Shown: positions 35,001 through 44,056, numbered from the stretch's first letter. The stretch: 64,000 bases of DNA from Akkermansiaceae bacterium UBA2381 (GCA_002344215.1 DDSV01000002.1:28253-92252); one strand, 5' to 3'. Numbers and translations: made by a program. The notes: a model not told the origin generated them from the sequence alone.

Positions 35001-38000
35001 TCGATGACGATCGCATCGAGGCCGTTGTCGCTGAAACTGCCCGCCCCGCGGACACTGGCGGTGTGGGTGCCGAGGGTGAAGCGGTTCACGTCGCCGACGA
35101 ATCCCCCGGTGCCGTAGGTGAGGACTTTCACGGGAGCGGCTCCGGTGGGTGAGCCGACGATGTTGATGGTGAAGCCGCCGACATTCAGAGCGGTGACATT
35201 GAGGCTGCCGCCGCCGGTCGCACCGAGGGCGGCACTCGTGGCGGCGTCGATCTCAAGGTTGTGGGTCGTTCCGGCAAAAGTCACGCTGCCCCGGGTGCTG
35301 CCTTCGCCGCCGAGGTTTGCTCCGGCGGCGACGGTGACGCTCGAGAGATTGGTGCCCTCGATGACTAGGCTGCCGGCGCTGACCGTTGTCGTCCCGAGGT
35401 AGGTGTTGTTGCCCGCGAGGGTGAGGGTGCCGCTGCCGACTTTGGTGAGATTGTTATTAAAGGCACCCTGAAGCACGCCGGAGAACGTGGTGCTCTGATT
35501 ATTGGATCCCACGCTGAGATGGGAAAGAGCGAGGTCGAGATCGGCGCTGCCCTTGAGTCCGCCGAGGTTGTAGGTCGTGCCTTCGGCGAGGGTGAAGTTC
35601 GCGCTCTGGGTGCCGGCGTCGCCGGTGTCGAGAGTGCTGTTTTGCAGGGCATTGGCATGGACGAGGACGATCATGCCGCCCTCGATGCGGGTGTCGCCTG
35701 AGAATGTGTTGGCGGTGGTGAGGTTGATCGTTCCGTTGCCTACTTTGATGAGACCGCCGCTGCCGGTGATGTTGCCGGTAAAGATCGTGGTCTCGTGGTT
35801 TGAGCCGACACGAATGGAGTTGACCCCCAGCGCGACGGTGTCATTGCCGGCCAGTCCGCCAATCGAGTAAGTGTTCGTTCCGGCGACGGTGAAAGTGACA
35901 TTGCCGGCCGTGGCGGTGGTGAGAGTGCTGTTTTGCAAGGCATTGACATGTCCGAGGGCGAGGGTGCCGTTGTTGGCAGAGGTGATTCCGGTGAATGTGT
36001 TTGCGGCAGTGAGAGCGAGGGTCCCTGTGTTGGAAACAGTGAGATTACCGGGACCGGCGATGACATTCGCGATGGTCAGGGTCGTGCCGCTGTTGACCGA
36101 GATGGTTCCGCCCGCCGCCGCTAGGGTGATGCCGCGATTGGCGTCGTCGATATTGAAGCTGGCGGTGGTATTAAGAATGCCTCCGGCGAGGGTGAGTTGG
36201 TCGGCGGTGGCGCCGGACGGATTCCCCCCGAGGTTTTGCTCGCTCGAGATGCGGACGGTGCCGCCGCCCACGGTGGTGCGACCGGTGTAGGTGTTCGCCC
36301 CCGTAAGGACGAGGATGCCGGGGCCCGAAGTGGTGACATCGACGACCCCCGTTCCATTATCGGCGATCGTGGAATTGATCGTGAGCAGATTGGTGGCGTG
36401 ATTGTTTGTCAGGTAGATCGTGCCGGCCGTATCGGCGATGCCTCCGGCTGTGAGAATGCCGTCATTTGCCGCGGTGCCGACCGTGAGTGCCCCCGCATTG
36501 CTTGCGACCATGATCCCGCCGGCGGCACCGAGGCGGAGGACGTCGGTTGTCCCCGGGTCGAAGGTGGCGGTTCCGCCTGTGGCACTTTGCAGCAGGGTGT
36601 TAATGTCGGTGGTTCCAGCCGCGGCGGGAGTGATGTTGCCGGTCACGCCCCCGTCGACAAGGCGAACGTTCGCAGTCGGCGAAGAGGTGATGGTGCCGCC
36701 GAGGCGGTTCACATCGGTGTAGGTGGCGAGCGCCACGATGTTGCCCCCGACGGTGTTGGTGCTGTTGATCGCCCAGTTGTTCCCCACTCTCGCCCAGCCG
36801 CCGAGAATGCCTGCGGCGTTGTTTGAAGTGCTTGTGGTGATTCCGTTAGTGGAGCTTTGGGTCCCGCTAGGAAGGGTGAAGTTCACCGTCGCCCCGGGGT
36901 TCGCGGTAATTGTGCCGAGATTGAGAACGGTGCCGTCCGATCCGCTCGAAGGAATCGTGACGGTCACGGCGGAGGCACCGGGGTTTAGGACGAGACCGGC
37001 GAAAGTCTGTGAAGTGGTGAAGCTGTTGGCCGTGGCGGTGATGGTCGTGGCGGTTTGAGCTGCCGTCGTGTTGGCGTTGATGACAAACTGCGTTCCGCTG
37101 AGAACACTCACCACGTAGGCCCCGACGGGGAGACCGGAGCCCCCGGAGATGAGTTGGCCCGGCGCAAGACCTGCGGTGGAGGTGACATTGATAATGGATG
37201 AAGTGATAAGCCAATTCGCCCCGGCCAGAGAAGTCGCCGTGCCGTTATTGCGCCCTGTCAGTTGAAAATTACCGCCACCGAGCGTCAGCGGAACGCCTGA
37301 GAATAGGAAGTCAGAAACCGCACCAGGTCCCGCTATTGATCCGGTGGCCCTCCCGAAGTTCAGGTTCACCGTGCCAGCGTTCACCGTGAGGCTCCCCGTC
37401 GTTGTGCTCGGACCAGTCAAAGTCAGACTGCCTGTTCCGTTTTTAACAAGCGAGACTTGGCCGGTAAAGCGGCCGTCGAAGATGGTGTTGGCAGGTTGAT
37501 TCAGGGTGAGGGTGGCGGGGACGGGACTGGTGATGACCCGATCAAAGCCCGCCGTCATTAAAAAGATCGCTGAGTTGATCCCGCCCACGGTCTGGTCGTT
37601 TCCATTGAGGTTGAGAGTGGCGGCGCTCGCCGCATAAGCGACCCCGAAGTCGATCTGAGCGGAGCTGGAAAGCGCGTTGTCGACATCGGTCTGCATCGTT
37701 CCGGCAAGGAGACGATGGCTCCCGTAAGTACTGCCGACGACCCCCAGGGCGATCGTTTTCCCGGAGTTGTCCATGTAGATCTGACCACTGCCATTGGAGA
37801 TCGGCTTGCCCGTGATATTCATGAGATTGCCCGACTGGACCACCAGGAAGGAGCCTGCCGCACCCCCTGTCGTGGAAATGCCGCCGGTCACGTTGATCGT
37901 CCCGTTACCCTGCCAGCGGGTGCTGTTGCTCAGGCGGATAGCGCCGGTCAGGGTGTTGGTTCCGTTGTTCTCGAGCCTGGCACCGGCACTGGCATTGACC

Positions 38001-39157
38001 AAATCATCGAAAAAGATCGACTCCGCCGTGGTGACGCCACCGTTGAGAACCAAAGTGCCGCCCTGGCCGATGCGCGTCCCGCCTGCCGTCGATCCTAGCG
38101 AACCCGTGCTCTCAAGAACGAGCCTGCCACGGGAAACGGTGGTGATGCCGCTGTAGGTATTCGCACCGTTGAAATAAACGTTACCCAGCCCGGCTTTGAC
38201 CACGCCGGAGGGGCCGGATGATGAATCGCCGATAATGCCGGTCAATCGTAAGTCGCGCAGCGCATTACCGTCGCCGTTGGTGAGAACGAACTCGCGGTTG
38301 GCGCCGATGCTGATGTTTCCGCTCATGATGAGCGCTCCCGTGCCGGCGGTGAGGAGGCCATTTGCGGTGAAATTCCCCGTGATCGTTCCCGCCGCTCCGG
38401 TGTAGCGCAGGGTATTGAACGAAGGACCAGTTCCGAAAGCGCCGACGGCGGCGACATCGTAATTTATCAGTCCCGTGGTGTCGGTGACATTCGCCGCAGT
38501 GGCTGCCGCCGTCCCACCGATGTAGGCGACGATGGTATCGCTGCCATTGATCGTGGCGTAGCTCGCCGAAGTCCCTGTGCCGATAATGGCCCAGGGACCG
38601 ATGATACCATTGACGAGCGATCCGGAGTTGAGGCTCGGCATGGTGGTGACGACGCTGCCGGCGCCCTGCACGATCAGCGTGGCTCCCGCCCCGCGGGTGA
38701 ACGTTCCGGTATTAAGCGTGAGGGTGCTCCCCGTGCCGATGTTCCAGAGCTGCCCGACGGCGCCCCTGATCGTGAGCCCCGACTGGATCGTGAGATTCTG
38801 CGTGGCGGCGCTCATGTCGAAGCTGGTGCCGGCCGCCCCCGCGTCAAGCGTGAGCGTGTTTCCGAGACCGATCGTGATGGCCCCGCCCGGATTGGCGATG
38901 CGAATGCCCTGCCAGTTGACATTGCCACCGAGCAGGGAGCTGTTGGCGCCAGTGACGGCGTTGGTCCACACCGCCATGTGGTCGCGACTCGGCACGCCGC
39001 CAGTCCAACTGCTGCCCAGATTCAGGTTGTCCGTATTGTTGATTTTGAACCGATCCACCGCACGGGTCGTCGGCGTGACCGACAAGGTCACGATAGCGAG
39101 GAGCAAATAGGAGGCAATTCCGGCAGCAGGGAAGCCGGGACAAGGGAGGGTTCTCAT
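32075..39157 (-). CDS. Giant autotransporter-type beta-strand repeat protein with PEP-CTERM anchor
   Basis: A 2360-residue surface or exported protein. It has a signal peptide (LLLAIVTLSVTPTTRA), then a very long Gly/Thr/Asn-rich body built of more than twenty autotransporter-associated beta-strand repeats of the type GxGxLxLTGxNTYTGxTTVxxGTLxL, predicted to form a right-handed beta-solenoid. It ends with a PEP-CTERM sorting signal at residues 2332-2360: VPEPGTLGLLGIVIGGYFC, then LGLRRRR. There is no outer-membrane beta-barrel domain, so it is not a true autotransporter; the PEP-CTERM tail predicts cleavage by an exosortase, encoded elsewhere. A different module lies near residues 647-712. 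Likely an adhesin or extracellular-matrix protein. Confidence 0.93.
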   Translation of the reverse strand: MRTLPCPGFPAAGIASYLLLAIVTLSVTPTTRAVDRFKINNTDNLNLGSSWTGGVPSRDHMAVWTNAVTGANSSLLGGNVNWQGIRIANPGGAITIGLGNTLTLDAGAAGTSFDMSAATQNLTIQSGLTIRGAVGQLWNIGTGSTLTLNTGTFTRGAGATLIVQGAGSVVTTMPSLNSGSLVNGIIGPWAIIGTGTSASYATINGSDTIVAYIGGTAAATAANVTDTTGLINYDVAAVGAFGTGPSFNTLRYTGAAGTITGNFTANGLLTAGTGALIMSGNISIGANREFVLTNGDGNALRDLRLTGIIGDSSSGPSGVVKAGLGNVYFNGANTYSGITTVSRGRLVLESTGSLGSTAGGTRIGQGGTLVLNGGVTTAESIFFDDLVNASAGARLENNGTNTLTGAIRLSNSTRWQGNGTINVTGGISTTGGAAGSFLVVQSGNLMNITGKPISNGSGQIYMDNSGKTIALGVVGSTYGSHRLLAGTMQTDVDNALSSSAQIDFGVAYAASAATLNLNGNDQTVGGINSAIFLMTAGFDRVITSPVPATLTLNQPANTIFDGRFTGQVSLVKNGTGSLTLTGPSTTTGSLTVNAGTVNLNFGRATGSIAGPGAVSDFLFSGVPLTLGGGNFQLTGRNNGTATSLAGANWLITSSIINVTSTAGLAPGQLISGGSGLPVGAYVVSVLSGTQFVINANTTAAQTATTITATANSFTTSQTFAGLVLNPGASAVTVTIPSSGSDGTVLNLGTITANPGATVNFTLPSGTQSSTNGITTSTSNNAAGILGGWARVGNNWAINSTNTVGGNIVALATYTDVNRLGGTITSSPTANVRLVDGGVTGNITPAAAGTTDINTLLQSATGGTATFDPGTTDVLRLGAAGGIMVASNAGALTVGTAANDGILTAGGIADTAGTIYLTNNHATNLLTINSTIADNGTGVVDVTTSGPGILVLTGANTYTGRTTVGGGTVRISSEQNLGGNPSGATADQLTLAGGILNTTASFNIDDANRGITLAAAGGTISVNSGTTLTIANVIAGPGNLTVSNTGTLALTAANTFTGITSANNGTLALGHVNALQNSTLTTATAGNVTFTVAGTNTYSIGGLAGNDTVALGVNSIRVGSNHETTIFTGNITGSGGLIKVGNGTINLTTANTFSGDTRIEGGMIVLVHANALQNSTLDTGDAGTQSANFTLAEGTTYNLGGLKGSADLDLALSHLSVGSNNQSTTFSGVLQGAFNNNLTKVGSGTLTLAGNNTYLGTTTVSAGSLVIEGTNLSSVTVAAGANLGGEGSTRGSVTFAGTTHNLEIDAATSAALGATGGGSLNVTALNVGGFTINIVGSPTGAAPVKVLTYGTGGFVGDVNRFTLGTHTASVRGAGSFSDNGLDAIVIDLGYVTNTWVGGDGTNPSFWDIGTTANWTNPKDSLFQNGDDVIFTDGALNLAPVLQSNVTAGIATFSNTTGTDYVLISASGETLTLTEGLVANGSGNVTISSAITGAATLTRSGTGTLILSGANSFTGGTTITGGTLTLNSEAALGVAPALFTADHLTLNGATATLNAATSFAINDATRGITLGSGGGSFGVDPAFTLTIANAIGGSGALRKVGSGNLVLTAANTHTGLTSVNGGTLELNAASGNAIAGDGVAGTTDVQVNTGATLRNAAADQIADNGSVFLNGGTWNLNGYSEAIRNLTAAVATTVPSLTLGSGNVLTLNRVDWDNTGTSTNSSLTGGTLRFVADGATQPIFETNYVGGVNISSTVQIDATSLTFRASTFGTTVSGQVTGAGMLVYDHTGGAGGLNLTNGTNNYTGGTRWTSGSGVNGAWNILTVTASGALGSGTVSIQGGNQTTWTSSFSGVPSAFNFGGATTVHANDFVLTGAATLSAGTPVGDTATGENVTLSGAFDLDSHRLFLRGRGTGTISGEISGSGGISKIDNPGTWVLSGTNTYTGATNILAGILSISSEENLGGNPGSPNAAQLNLNGLTATLRTTANMTLNDANRGVTIGTDGGTIETAASTRLTVDNSLNLSGNLTKTGTGTALLNGTTTGGGTFTAGAGILQFGTQASLYNNTPSSWTPANITANSGATVAFNVGGAGEFSAGDVTTILANLSAVDNNGLKAGSNVGFDTTNTSGGNFTVADTIANSTGTGGGAVGVTKLGANTLILTSDNTYDGTTTVSAGTLIVNGNQSGANGAVSVATGATLGGDGTIGGPTSIAGSLRVGATTADGVTGTLDFNDGAPEAVTFGATSTWFIDLVQGTDSTVSDSINVGALSIATGAQLSFATDGAFTQTEKFTLASYTNAWNGTDIFLGYGDNSVHTIGGGQYQIKYADGGNFITLTAVPEPGTLGLLGIVIGGYFCLGLRRRRAAR
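32500..38170. repeat. Degenerate repeats encoding beta-strand solenoid units
   Basis: The DNA repeats imperfectly the coding unit for GTLxLTGxNTYTGxTTV; typical plus-strand appearances are GTAGGTGTTGTTGCCCGC near 35400 and GTAGGTGTTCGCCCCCGT near 36287. Copies are diverged in DNA and conserved mainly as protein, so this is an old protein repeat and not a recent tandem expansion. Confidence 0.8.
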
Positions 39158-39665
39158 CTTTGAGGATCCTTAGCCCAGTTTTCCACCTGTCGCAATCGGA
39201 CGCACCGACTTAATAGCGGACCCTTTTACCCTCTTGTTATTGCGAGTTTTCAGCCGGGAGAGGATAGGGGGCCGGACTCACTGGCGGTGGGATGGATTTC
39301 GGCAGTTAACTTTGCGATGAACATCGATTTTCGCCACCTCATGAATCAGAAAACCGCTACCGGTGATCCGAGCGATCTCGGAATTGCCGATTCGAAGTTC
39401 ACCAAACTTCCCGCATTCGATGCGGCGTGCCGTTTTCGAAAGGAGAGCGGACTCACTGCAATTGGTTTCCGTTTCGCCCTTGATCCGACTTATCCCCGGA
39501 AAAAGGAGGGCCGTGATTCATCGACAGGACCGGAGACCCGGGTGTCTGGAAAGGTGGAAGCTTTCGAGCACTAGTCGGACAGATGATGTTTCGACGACAT
39601 CCGGGGCGACCTCCCTAACCTCCCTATAAAGCAAACGAGACAGGGAAGCTCCCGCAGCACCATTG
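39158..39665. other. 508-base gap, no convincing gene
   Basis: This stretch lies between the start of the giant repeat protein and the 3' end of clpP. On the minus strand, AAGGAT sits about nine bases before the repeat-protein ATG, a fair ribosome site, and the promoter must lie upstream within 39175-39300. One plus-strand frame (39287-39574, 95 codons) has no family match, no ribosome site and odd composition, and I do not call it. No terminator hairpin was seen for clpP. Confidence 0.6.
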
Positions 39666-40334
39666 TCAGTCCTTCTTCTCAACCACCTTCTTCTCCAGCA
39701 CCTTGTCGATCAGGCCATACTCAGCGGCAACGGCGGCGGGCATGTAGTTGTCGCGGTCCGAATCGCGCTCGATCTCTTCGATCGTGCGACCGGTGTGGAA
39801 GGCGATGATTTTGTTCAGGCGCTTCTTCAGCGAATACATGAACTCGACGGTGCGCTCCACGTCGGAGGCGGTGCCCTGGGCTCCGCCGGAGACCTGATGA
39901 ATCATGATGTGGGCGTTCGGGAGCGCGTAGCGCTTGCCCTTGGTACCGGCAGTGAGAAGCACGGCACCCATGCTCGCGGCCATGCCCATGCAATAGGTGT
40001 TCACGTCGCAGGTCACGAACTGCATCGTGTCATAGATCGCGAGACCGGCGGTGACGGATCCGCCGGGGCTGTTGATGTAGACGTTGATGTCCTTGTTCGG
40101 GTCCTGCATCTGCAGGTAAAGCATCTGGGCGATGACGTAGTTGGCGAGGGGATCGCTGACCTGTTCACCGATGAAAATGATGCGGTCCTTCATCAACCTG
40201 GAGAGCAGGTCGAACTGGATCATCGTGTTCCCTTCCTTTTCGATCACGCTCACGTTCTTCATCGGATCGATGATGCGCTGCTGGAGGTGGGCGGGGAGAA
40301 GCGGGGAAAGTTCCTGAACGTTGTCTAGATTCAT
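39666..40334 (-). CDS. clpP: ATP-dependent Clp protease proteolytic subunit
   Basis: Serine protease subunit that forms the 14-mer ClpP chamber and works with ClpX or ClpA. The 222 residues include GEQVSDPLANYVIAQML, VYINSPGGSVTAGLAIYDTM, the catalytic Ser121 in CMGMAASMGAVLLTAG and His146 in AHIMIHQ; the Asp lies in the DSDRDNYM region. Ser-to-His spacing (25 residues) equals that of the E. coli enzyme. The N-terminal 25 or so residues are probably a processed propeptide. It follows tig by 65 bases on the same strand; tig-clpP is a widespread gene order for protein quality control. No clpX follows here. Confidence 0.97.
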   Translation of the reverse strand: MNLDNVQELSPLLPAHLQQRIIDPMKNVSVIEKEGNTMIQFDLLSRLMKDRIIFIGEQVSDPLANYVIAQMLYLQMQDPNKDINVYINSPGGSVTAGLAIYDTMQFVTCDVNTYCMGMAASMGAVLLTAGTKGKRYALPNAHIMIHQVSGGAQGTASDVERTVEFMYSLKKRLNKIIAFHTGRTIEEIERDSDRDNYMPAAVAAEYGLIDKVLEKKVVEKKD

Positions 40335-40399
40335 GAGGGCAGGTGGATGGATAAAATTACGATAGTCCTGTCGAGTAGGTCGATTTTCCGACCCGAAGC

Positions 40400-41737
40400 T
40401 TACTCGCTTTGTGCGGGAGGATCGACTTCGGTCACCGTAGCATTGGAGCGGAGGAACTCAATCGTCTTGGAGATGAGGATGTCCTGACGGACTTCGCCGT
40501 AGGCGTTCCGGTCGCGGAGCTCGCGGGCGACTTTTTTGATCGGCCGCTGCTGCTGGTAGGCGATCATGGCGACACGCTGGGACAGTTCGTTGTCGTTTAC
40601 GGTAATTCCTTCTGCCTTGGCGATCTCATCGAGGATGAACATCGTCTTGACGTTGTTTTTCGCCTGGGTCTCCGCATTTTTCAGCAGGTCCTCCTGATTC
40701 TGCTGGAAGTCGGATTCAGTCATCCCCTGCTCGTATCCGCGGGAGACCATCTGGTTCACCTGACGCTGGGTCTCGTTGAACACGATATGCTGGGGGAGAT
40801 CGAAGGAGGCGTCCTGATTGAGGTGGCCGAGGATCTGATTGTCGATGATCTGGCTCCGCATCCGCTCGCGCTGCATCTCGAACTGCTTGCGGACCCGCTC
40901 GCGGAGGGCTTCGACGGACTCCGCCCCGATCGCTTTGGCGAAGTCGTCGTTGATCTCGGGAAGTTCACGTTCCTTGACCTGAATCACGGTGATCTCGTAG
41001 GTAACGGTTTTTCCGGCGACGGCGGCGACGGGAAAGTCTTCGGCAAAAGTGGAGTCAAAGGTCCTGGTTTCACCCGCTTTCAGCCCGACGACGGCGGCGG
41101 CGAGACCGGGAATGAATTCGCGGGGCTCCTGGCCCTCTTCAGGGAGATCAACCCAGTGGTCTTCACCTTTGGCGAGCGGTCCTGCTTCGGTTTCGAGTTT
41201 GTCGGCAAGGGCTTCGCCCTCAAGCGTGGCGACGTAGGAGATCACGGCGAGATCCCCGGGCTTCGAGGCGCGGTCGGTGTCTTTGGGAACGGCCTGCTGC
41301 TTGCGGGTGTTGTCGAGGTATCCGTCGATCATCTCGTCAGACACTTCCATTTTCGTGATCTCGACGGGGATGCCCTTGTAGTTGCCGATCTCGATCTTGG
41401 GTTCGGTCACCACCTCGACCGCGAGCATGTAGGATCCATCGGCCTCGAACTGTTCGCGCTCGACTTCGGAGATCCCGAGAATGGTGAGGTTCTCTTTGGT
41501 GCGGGCCTCGGCATAGGCAGAGCGGGCGAGGCGGTCTTTCAACTCATCTTCAATCGGGCCGGCGTAGCGCTTTTCGATGACGGCAGTGGGAATCTTTCCG
41601 GGACGGAATCCGGGGACCTTGGCCTGGGTGGCATAGGTGGAGACGATTTCCCGGCGGGTTTTTTTCACCGTCTCGGCCGGAATCTCGGCGGAGAGGCGGG
41701 CTTTGCACTCGGGAAGGCGTTCAACAGAGATGTTCAT
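40400..41737 (-). CDS. tig: Trigger factor (ribosome-associated chaperone)
   Basis: A 445-residue trigger factor that binds the ribosome exit tunnel and shields new chains. The N-terminal ribosome-binding domain has the signature KVPGFRPGKIPTAVIEKRY (residues about 38-56). A FKBP-like prolyl isomerase domain follows (SKPGDLAVISYVATLEGEAL to VVGLKAGETRTFDSTFAEDF), interrupted by more charged sequence than in E. coli. The C-terminal helical chaperone domain covers the last 200 residues (ELPEINDDFAKAIGAESVEA). Start ATG at 41737 is the family start; the upstream minus-strand sequence is CT-rich with no Shine-Dalgarno. Likely one transcript with clpP. Confidence 0.95.
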   Translation of the reverse strand: MNISVERLPECKARLSAEIPAETVKKTRREIVSTYATQAKVPGFRPGKIPTAVIEKRYAGPIEDELKDRLARSAYAEARTKENLTILGISEVEREQFEADGSYMLAVEVVTEPKIEIGNYKGIPVEITKMEVSDEMIDGYLDNTRKQQAVPKDTDRASKPGDLAVISYVATLEGEALADKLETEAGPLAKGEDHWVDLPEEGQEPREFIPGLAAAVVGLKAGETRTFDSTFAEDFPVAAVAGKTVTYEITVIQVKERELPEINDDFAKAIGAESVEALRERVRKQFEMQRERMRSQIIDNQILGHLNQDASFDLPQHIVFNETQRQVNQMVSRGYEQGMTESDFQQNQEDLLKNAETQAKNNVKTMFILDEIAKAEGITVNDNELSQRVAMIAYQQQRPIKKVARELRDRNAYGEVRQDILISKTIEFLRSNATVTEVDPPAQSE

Positions 41738-41791
41738 GGCAATTCAGGAGGGTTGAGGGGCGGTCTCATCCGGCCCTTGGGGGCGGGGAAT

Positions 41792-42679
41792 CTAGAGCAC
41801 CCGCCCGGACATTGCACCCGATAAATTCGCGTCTTTTCCGGGGTTGGAGATCCCTGCAAAAGCGCTCATATCGGCCGGAAGGGGGCATTTCCACTCAAAT
41901 TCATGCCATCCGAGGCCCGAGGCGTGAAGGGCCTGGCGACTCATCAGGAGAGTTCGTTCGAGCGAGTCAGTCCATCCGGTTTCGATGAAATCGAGGTAAC
42001 ATTTTTCGTCAGGGCCGTAGATTTTGTCGCCGACAATGGGGTGACCGCAAAAAGCCGCATGTACGCGGATCTGGTGCATGCGCCCCGTCAGGGGATAACA
42101 GCGCAGGAGTGAAAAACGGCGACCGTTTGTGCTTTCCCGTTCAAATCGTGATTCCACCACAAAGCGGGTTCGCGATTCTTTGCCGTCGGGGTGCACCTGC
42201 TGCTTGACCCAGATCGGAGAGGGCTCGATCTCGCCTTTTCGAAGCAGCGGACCGTCGATGGTGAACTCGTCCTCGTCCGGCCAGTCCCAGACAATGGCGT
42301 GGTAAAATTTACGGAACTCCCTCCGTTCCATTGCCTTACTCAAGGTTCGGGCGGCTCCGCGGTGTTTTGCGACGAGGACGATGCCGCTGGTCTCACGATC
42401 GAGCCGGTTGATCAGGGAAATCTGCCCTCCGCAGGTCAATTCATAGGCACAGAGGGCTTCGAGGCCGTCGAGGAGGGTCGGAGGATTCCCCGGGACCGAC
42501 GGATGGACCATGAGATGCGGCGGCTTGTCGACAAGGAGAAAATCCTCGTTCTCATCCACGATGGCAAAGTCAGGGGTGTAAAGTCGCAGGTCGATAGCGG
42601 GAATATACGCCCGCCCGTAAGGGAAATCCGCAGCTTTTCGTCTCGTCCAAATCAGTGCCGGCCTTGGGGCGGGCTCCAT
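41792..42679 (-). CDS. RluA-family RNA pseudouridine synthase
   Basis: A 295-residue enzyme that isomerises uridine to pseudouridine in rRNA or tRNA. The catalytic motif is INRLDRETSGIVLVAKH with Asp94; other landmarks are FLLVDKPPHLMVHPS, the CYPLTGRMHQIRVHAAFCGHPIVGD segment, and YGPDEKCYLDF. There is no S4 domain at the N-terminus, so it is nearer to the RluA/TruC group than to RluD. Which base it modifies is not predictable. It is separated from the divergent lpxC/fabZ gene by 66 bases and lies upstream of tig on the same strand with a 54-base gap. Confidence 0.92.
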   Translation of the reverse strand: MEPAPRPALIWTRRKAADFPYGRAYIPAIDLRLYTPDFAIVDENEDFLLVDKPPHLMVHPSVPGNPPTLLDGLEALCAYELTCGGQISLINRLDRETSGIVLVAKHRGAARTLSKAMERREFRKFYHAIVWDWPDEDEFTIDGPLLRKGEIEPSPIWVKQQVHPDGKESRTRFVVESRFERESTNGRRFSLLRCYPLTGRMHQIRVHAAFCGHPIVGDKIYGPDEKCYLDFIETGWTDSLERTLLMSRQALHASGLGWHEFEWKCPLPADMSAFAGISNPGKDANLSGAMSGRVL

Positions 42680-42745
42680 AAATACTGGACTATCCCCCTG
42701 TTTGCGCTAGAAGTTCCCCCTTTCCCTCCCAGCGGAATTCATCTC

Positions 42746-44056
42746 ATGTCGGCCCAGAAACAACAGACCCTCGCCTCGTCCGCCACTCTCACCGGAACCT
42801 CGTTGCATACGGGGGAGAAAGTGACACTCACGATGACACCGGCTCCGGTGGAGACCGGGATCAAGTTTCGCCGGGTCGATCTCCCGGACAAGCCTTTCAT
42901 CGATGCCCACGTTTCCAAGGTTCAGACCGTGGAGCGGGCCACGACCCTCGCCGAGGGATCCGTCAAGGTGCACACCGTAGAGCACGTCATTTCAGCGCTT
43001 GTCGGTATGGGTGTCGACAATGCGATCATTGAGATGGACGCCAACGAACCGCCCATCGGTGACGGGTCGGCACGCCCCTTTGTCGACTGCATCAAAAAGG
43101 CGGGCATTGTGGAGCAGGATGCCAATCGCAGAGTCTACGAGGTTCGCGAGCCCATCCACCTCGAGACCGCGAGCGGATCGCTCATCACGATCGTGCCGGA
43201 CAAAAATTTCAGGATCTCCTGCACCCAGGTCGGGCCGGACGGTCGGATGACCCAGTACTACTCCACCGTGATCAATCCGGAGACCTACGACAAGGAGATC
43301 GCTGACGCCCGCACCTTCGTCTTTTACGAAGATGTGCAGCCGCTTCTGGAAAAAGGTCTCATCAAGGGCGGAAGTCTCGAGAATGCGATCGTGATCAAGG
43401 GTGACTCGGTCATGAGCAAGGAGTCTCTCCGTTATCCTGAAGAGTTCGCCCGCCACAAGATCCTCGATATCGTTGGTGATCTCATGCTGAGCGGAAAACG
43501 GTTCATGGGGCATGTCATCGCCGTGAAGCCCGGTCACGGGCCGAATACGCAAATGGCCGAGAAACTGGCCAAGGCCTATGCCCAGACCATGGCCATGGTG
43601 CCCAAGGTCTCGATTCCGACCGGTGAGGGCGTCATGAACAACATGGAGGTGCAGAAAGTGCTTCCGCATCGATACCCCTTCCTGATGGTGGATCGCATCG
43701 TTGGATTTGATGGAGAGTTCAAATGCACCGGGGTCAAACAGGTCACGATCAACGAACCTTACTTTCAGGGGCATTTCCCCAATCACCCCGTCATGCCCGG
43801 AGTGCTTCAAGTCGAGGCGATGGCACAGGTCGCGAGTATCTCCCTGCTTCGCCGTCCGGAAAACCAGGGTAAAATCGGTTATTTCATGAGTGCGGATAAC
43901 GTCAAATTCCGTAAACCGGTTTTCCCCGGAGACACCCTCATTATCGAGGCCGAGATACTCAAGATCCGGGGCAATATCGGCGTTGCCAAGTGCCGATGCA
44001 CCGTCAACGGTGACACGACTTCGGAAGGCGATTTGAAGTTCGCTCTGATGGATTAG
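42746..44056 (+). CDS. lpxC/fabZ: Bifunctional LpxC-FabZ fusion
   Basis: A 436-residue fusion of two lipid enzymes. Residues 1 to about 285 are LpxC, the zinc deacetylase that commits UDP-3-O-acyl-GlcNAc to lipid A: TLTGTSLHTGEKVTLTM, HTVEHVISALVGMGVDNAII with the zinc ligand His80, and the second zinc site ARHKILDIVGDL. Residues about 295-436 are FabZ, the hydroxyacyl-ACP dehydratase of fatty acid synthesis: VQKVLPHRYPFLMVDRI and GHFPNHPVMPGVLQVEAMAQ with the catalytic His and Glu. The open frame extends upstream to 42191 antisense to the neighbouring gene; the true start is ATG 42746. This fusion is known in Bacteroidetes, Chlorobi and Verrucomicrobia, and may balance lipid A against phospholipid. 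Confidence 0.96.
   Translation: MSAQKQQTLASSATLTGTSLHTGEKVTLTMTPAPVETGIKFRRVDLPDKPFIDAHVSKVQTVERATTLAEGSVKVHTVEHVISALVGMGVDNAIIEMDANEPPIGDGSARPFVDCIKKAGIVEQDANRRVYEVREPIHLETASGSLITIVPDKNFRISCTQVGPDGRMTQYYSTVINPETYDKEIADARTFVFYEDVQPLLEKGLIKGGSLENAIVIKGDSVMSKESLRYPEEFARHKILDIVGDLMLSGKRFMGHVIAVKPGHGPNTQMAEKLAKAYAQTMAMVPKVSIPTGEGVMNNMEVQKVLPHRYPFLMVDRIVGFDGEFKCTGVKQVTINEPYFQGHFPNHPVMPGVLQVEAMAQVASISLLRRPENQGKIGYFMSADNVKFRKPVFPGDTLIIEAEILKIRGNIGVAKCRCTVNGDTTSEGDLKFALMD

Noticed and set aside
32213..38156. Many plus-strand frames of 60-240 codons
   Set aside because: All are antisense to the giant repeat protein and reflect its biased codons.
32500..38170. Regular repeats suggesting a CRISPR array
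   Set aside because: Repeats are degenerate, in frame and encode beta-strand units; spacing varies and no cas genes are present.
39287..39574. 95-codon frame in the gap before clpP
   Set aside because: No ribosome site, no family, and composition unlike its neighbours; chance is likely.
40378..40393. Small hairpin between tig and clpP
   Set aside because: Only five base pairs and no T-run, too weak for a terminator.
40409..41824. A 471-codon plus-strand frame
   Set aside because: Antisense shadow of trigger factor, with repeated Gly/Phe/Asp typical of reverse translation of its codons.
42191..42745. A long N-terminal extension of LpxC-FabZ
   Set aside because: The extension is antisense to the pseudouridine synthase gene; LpxC homology begins at 42746.
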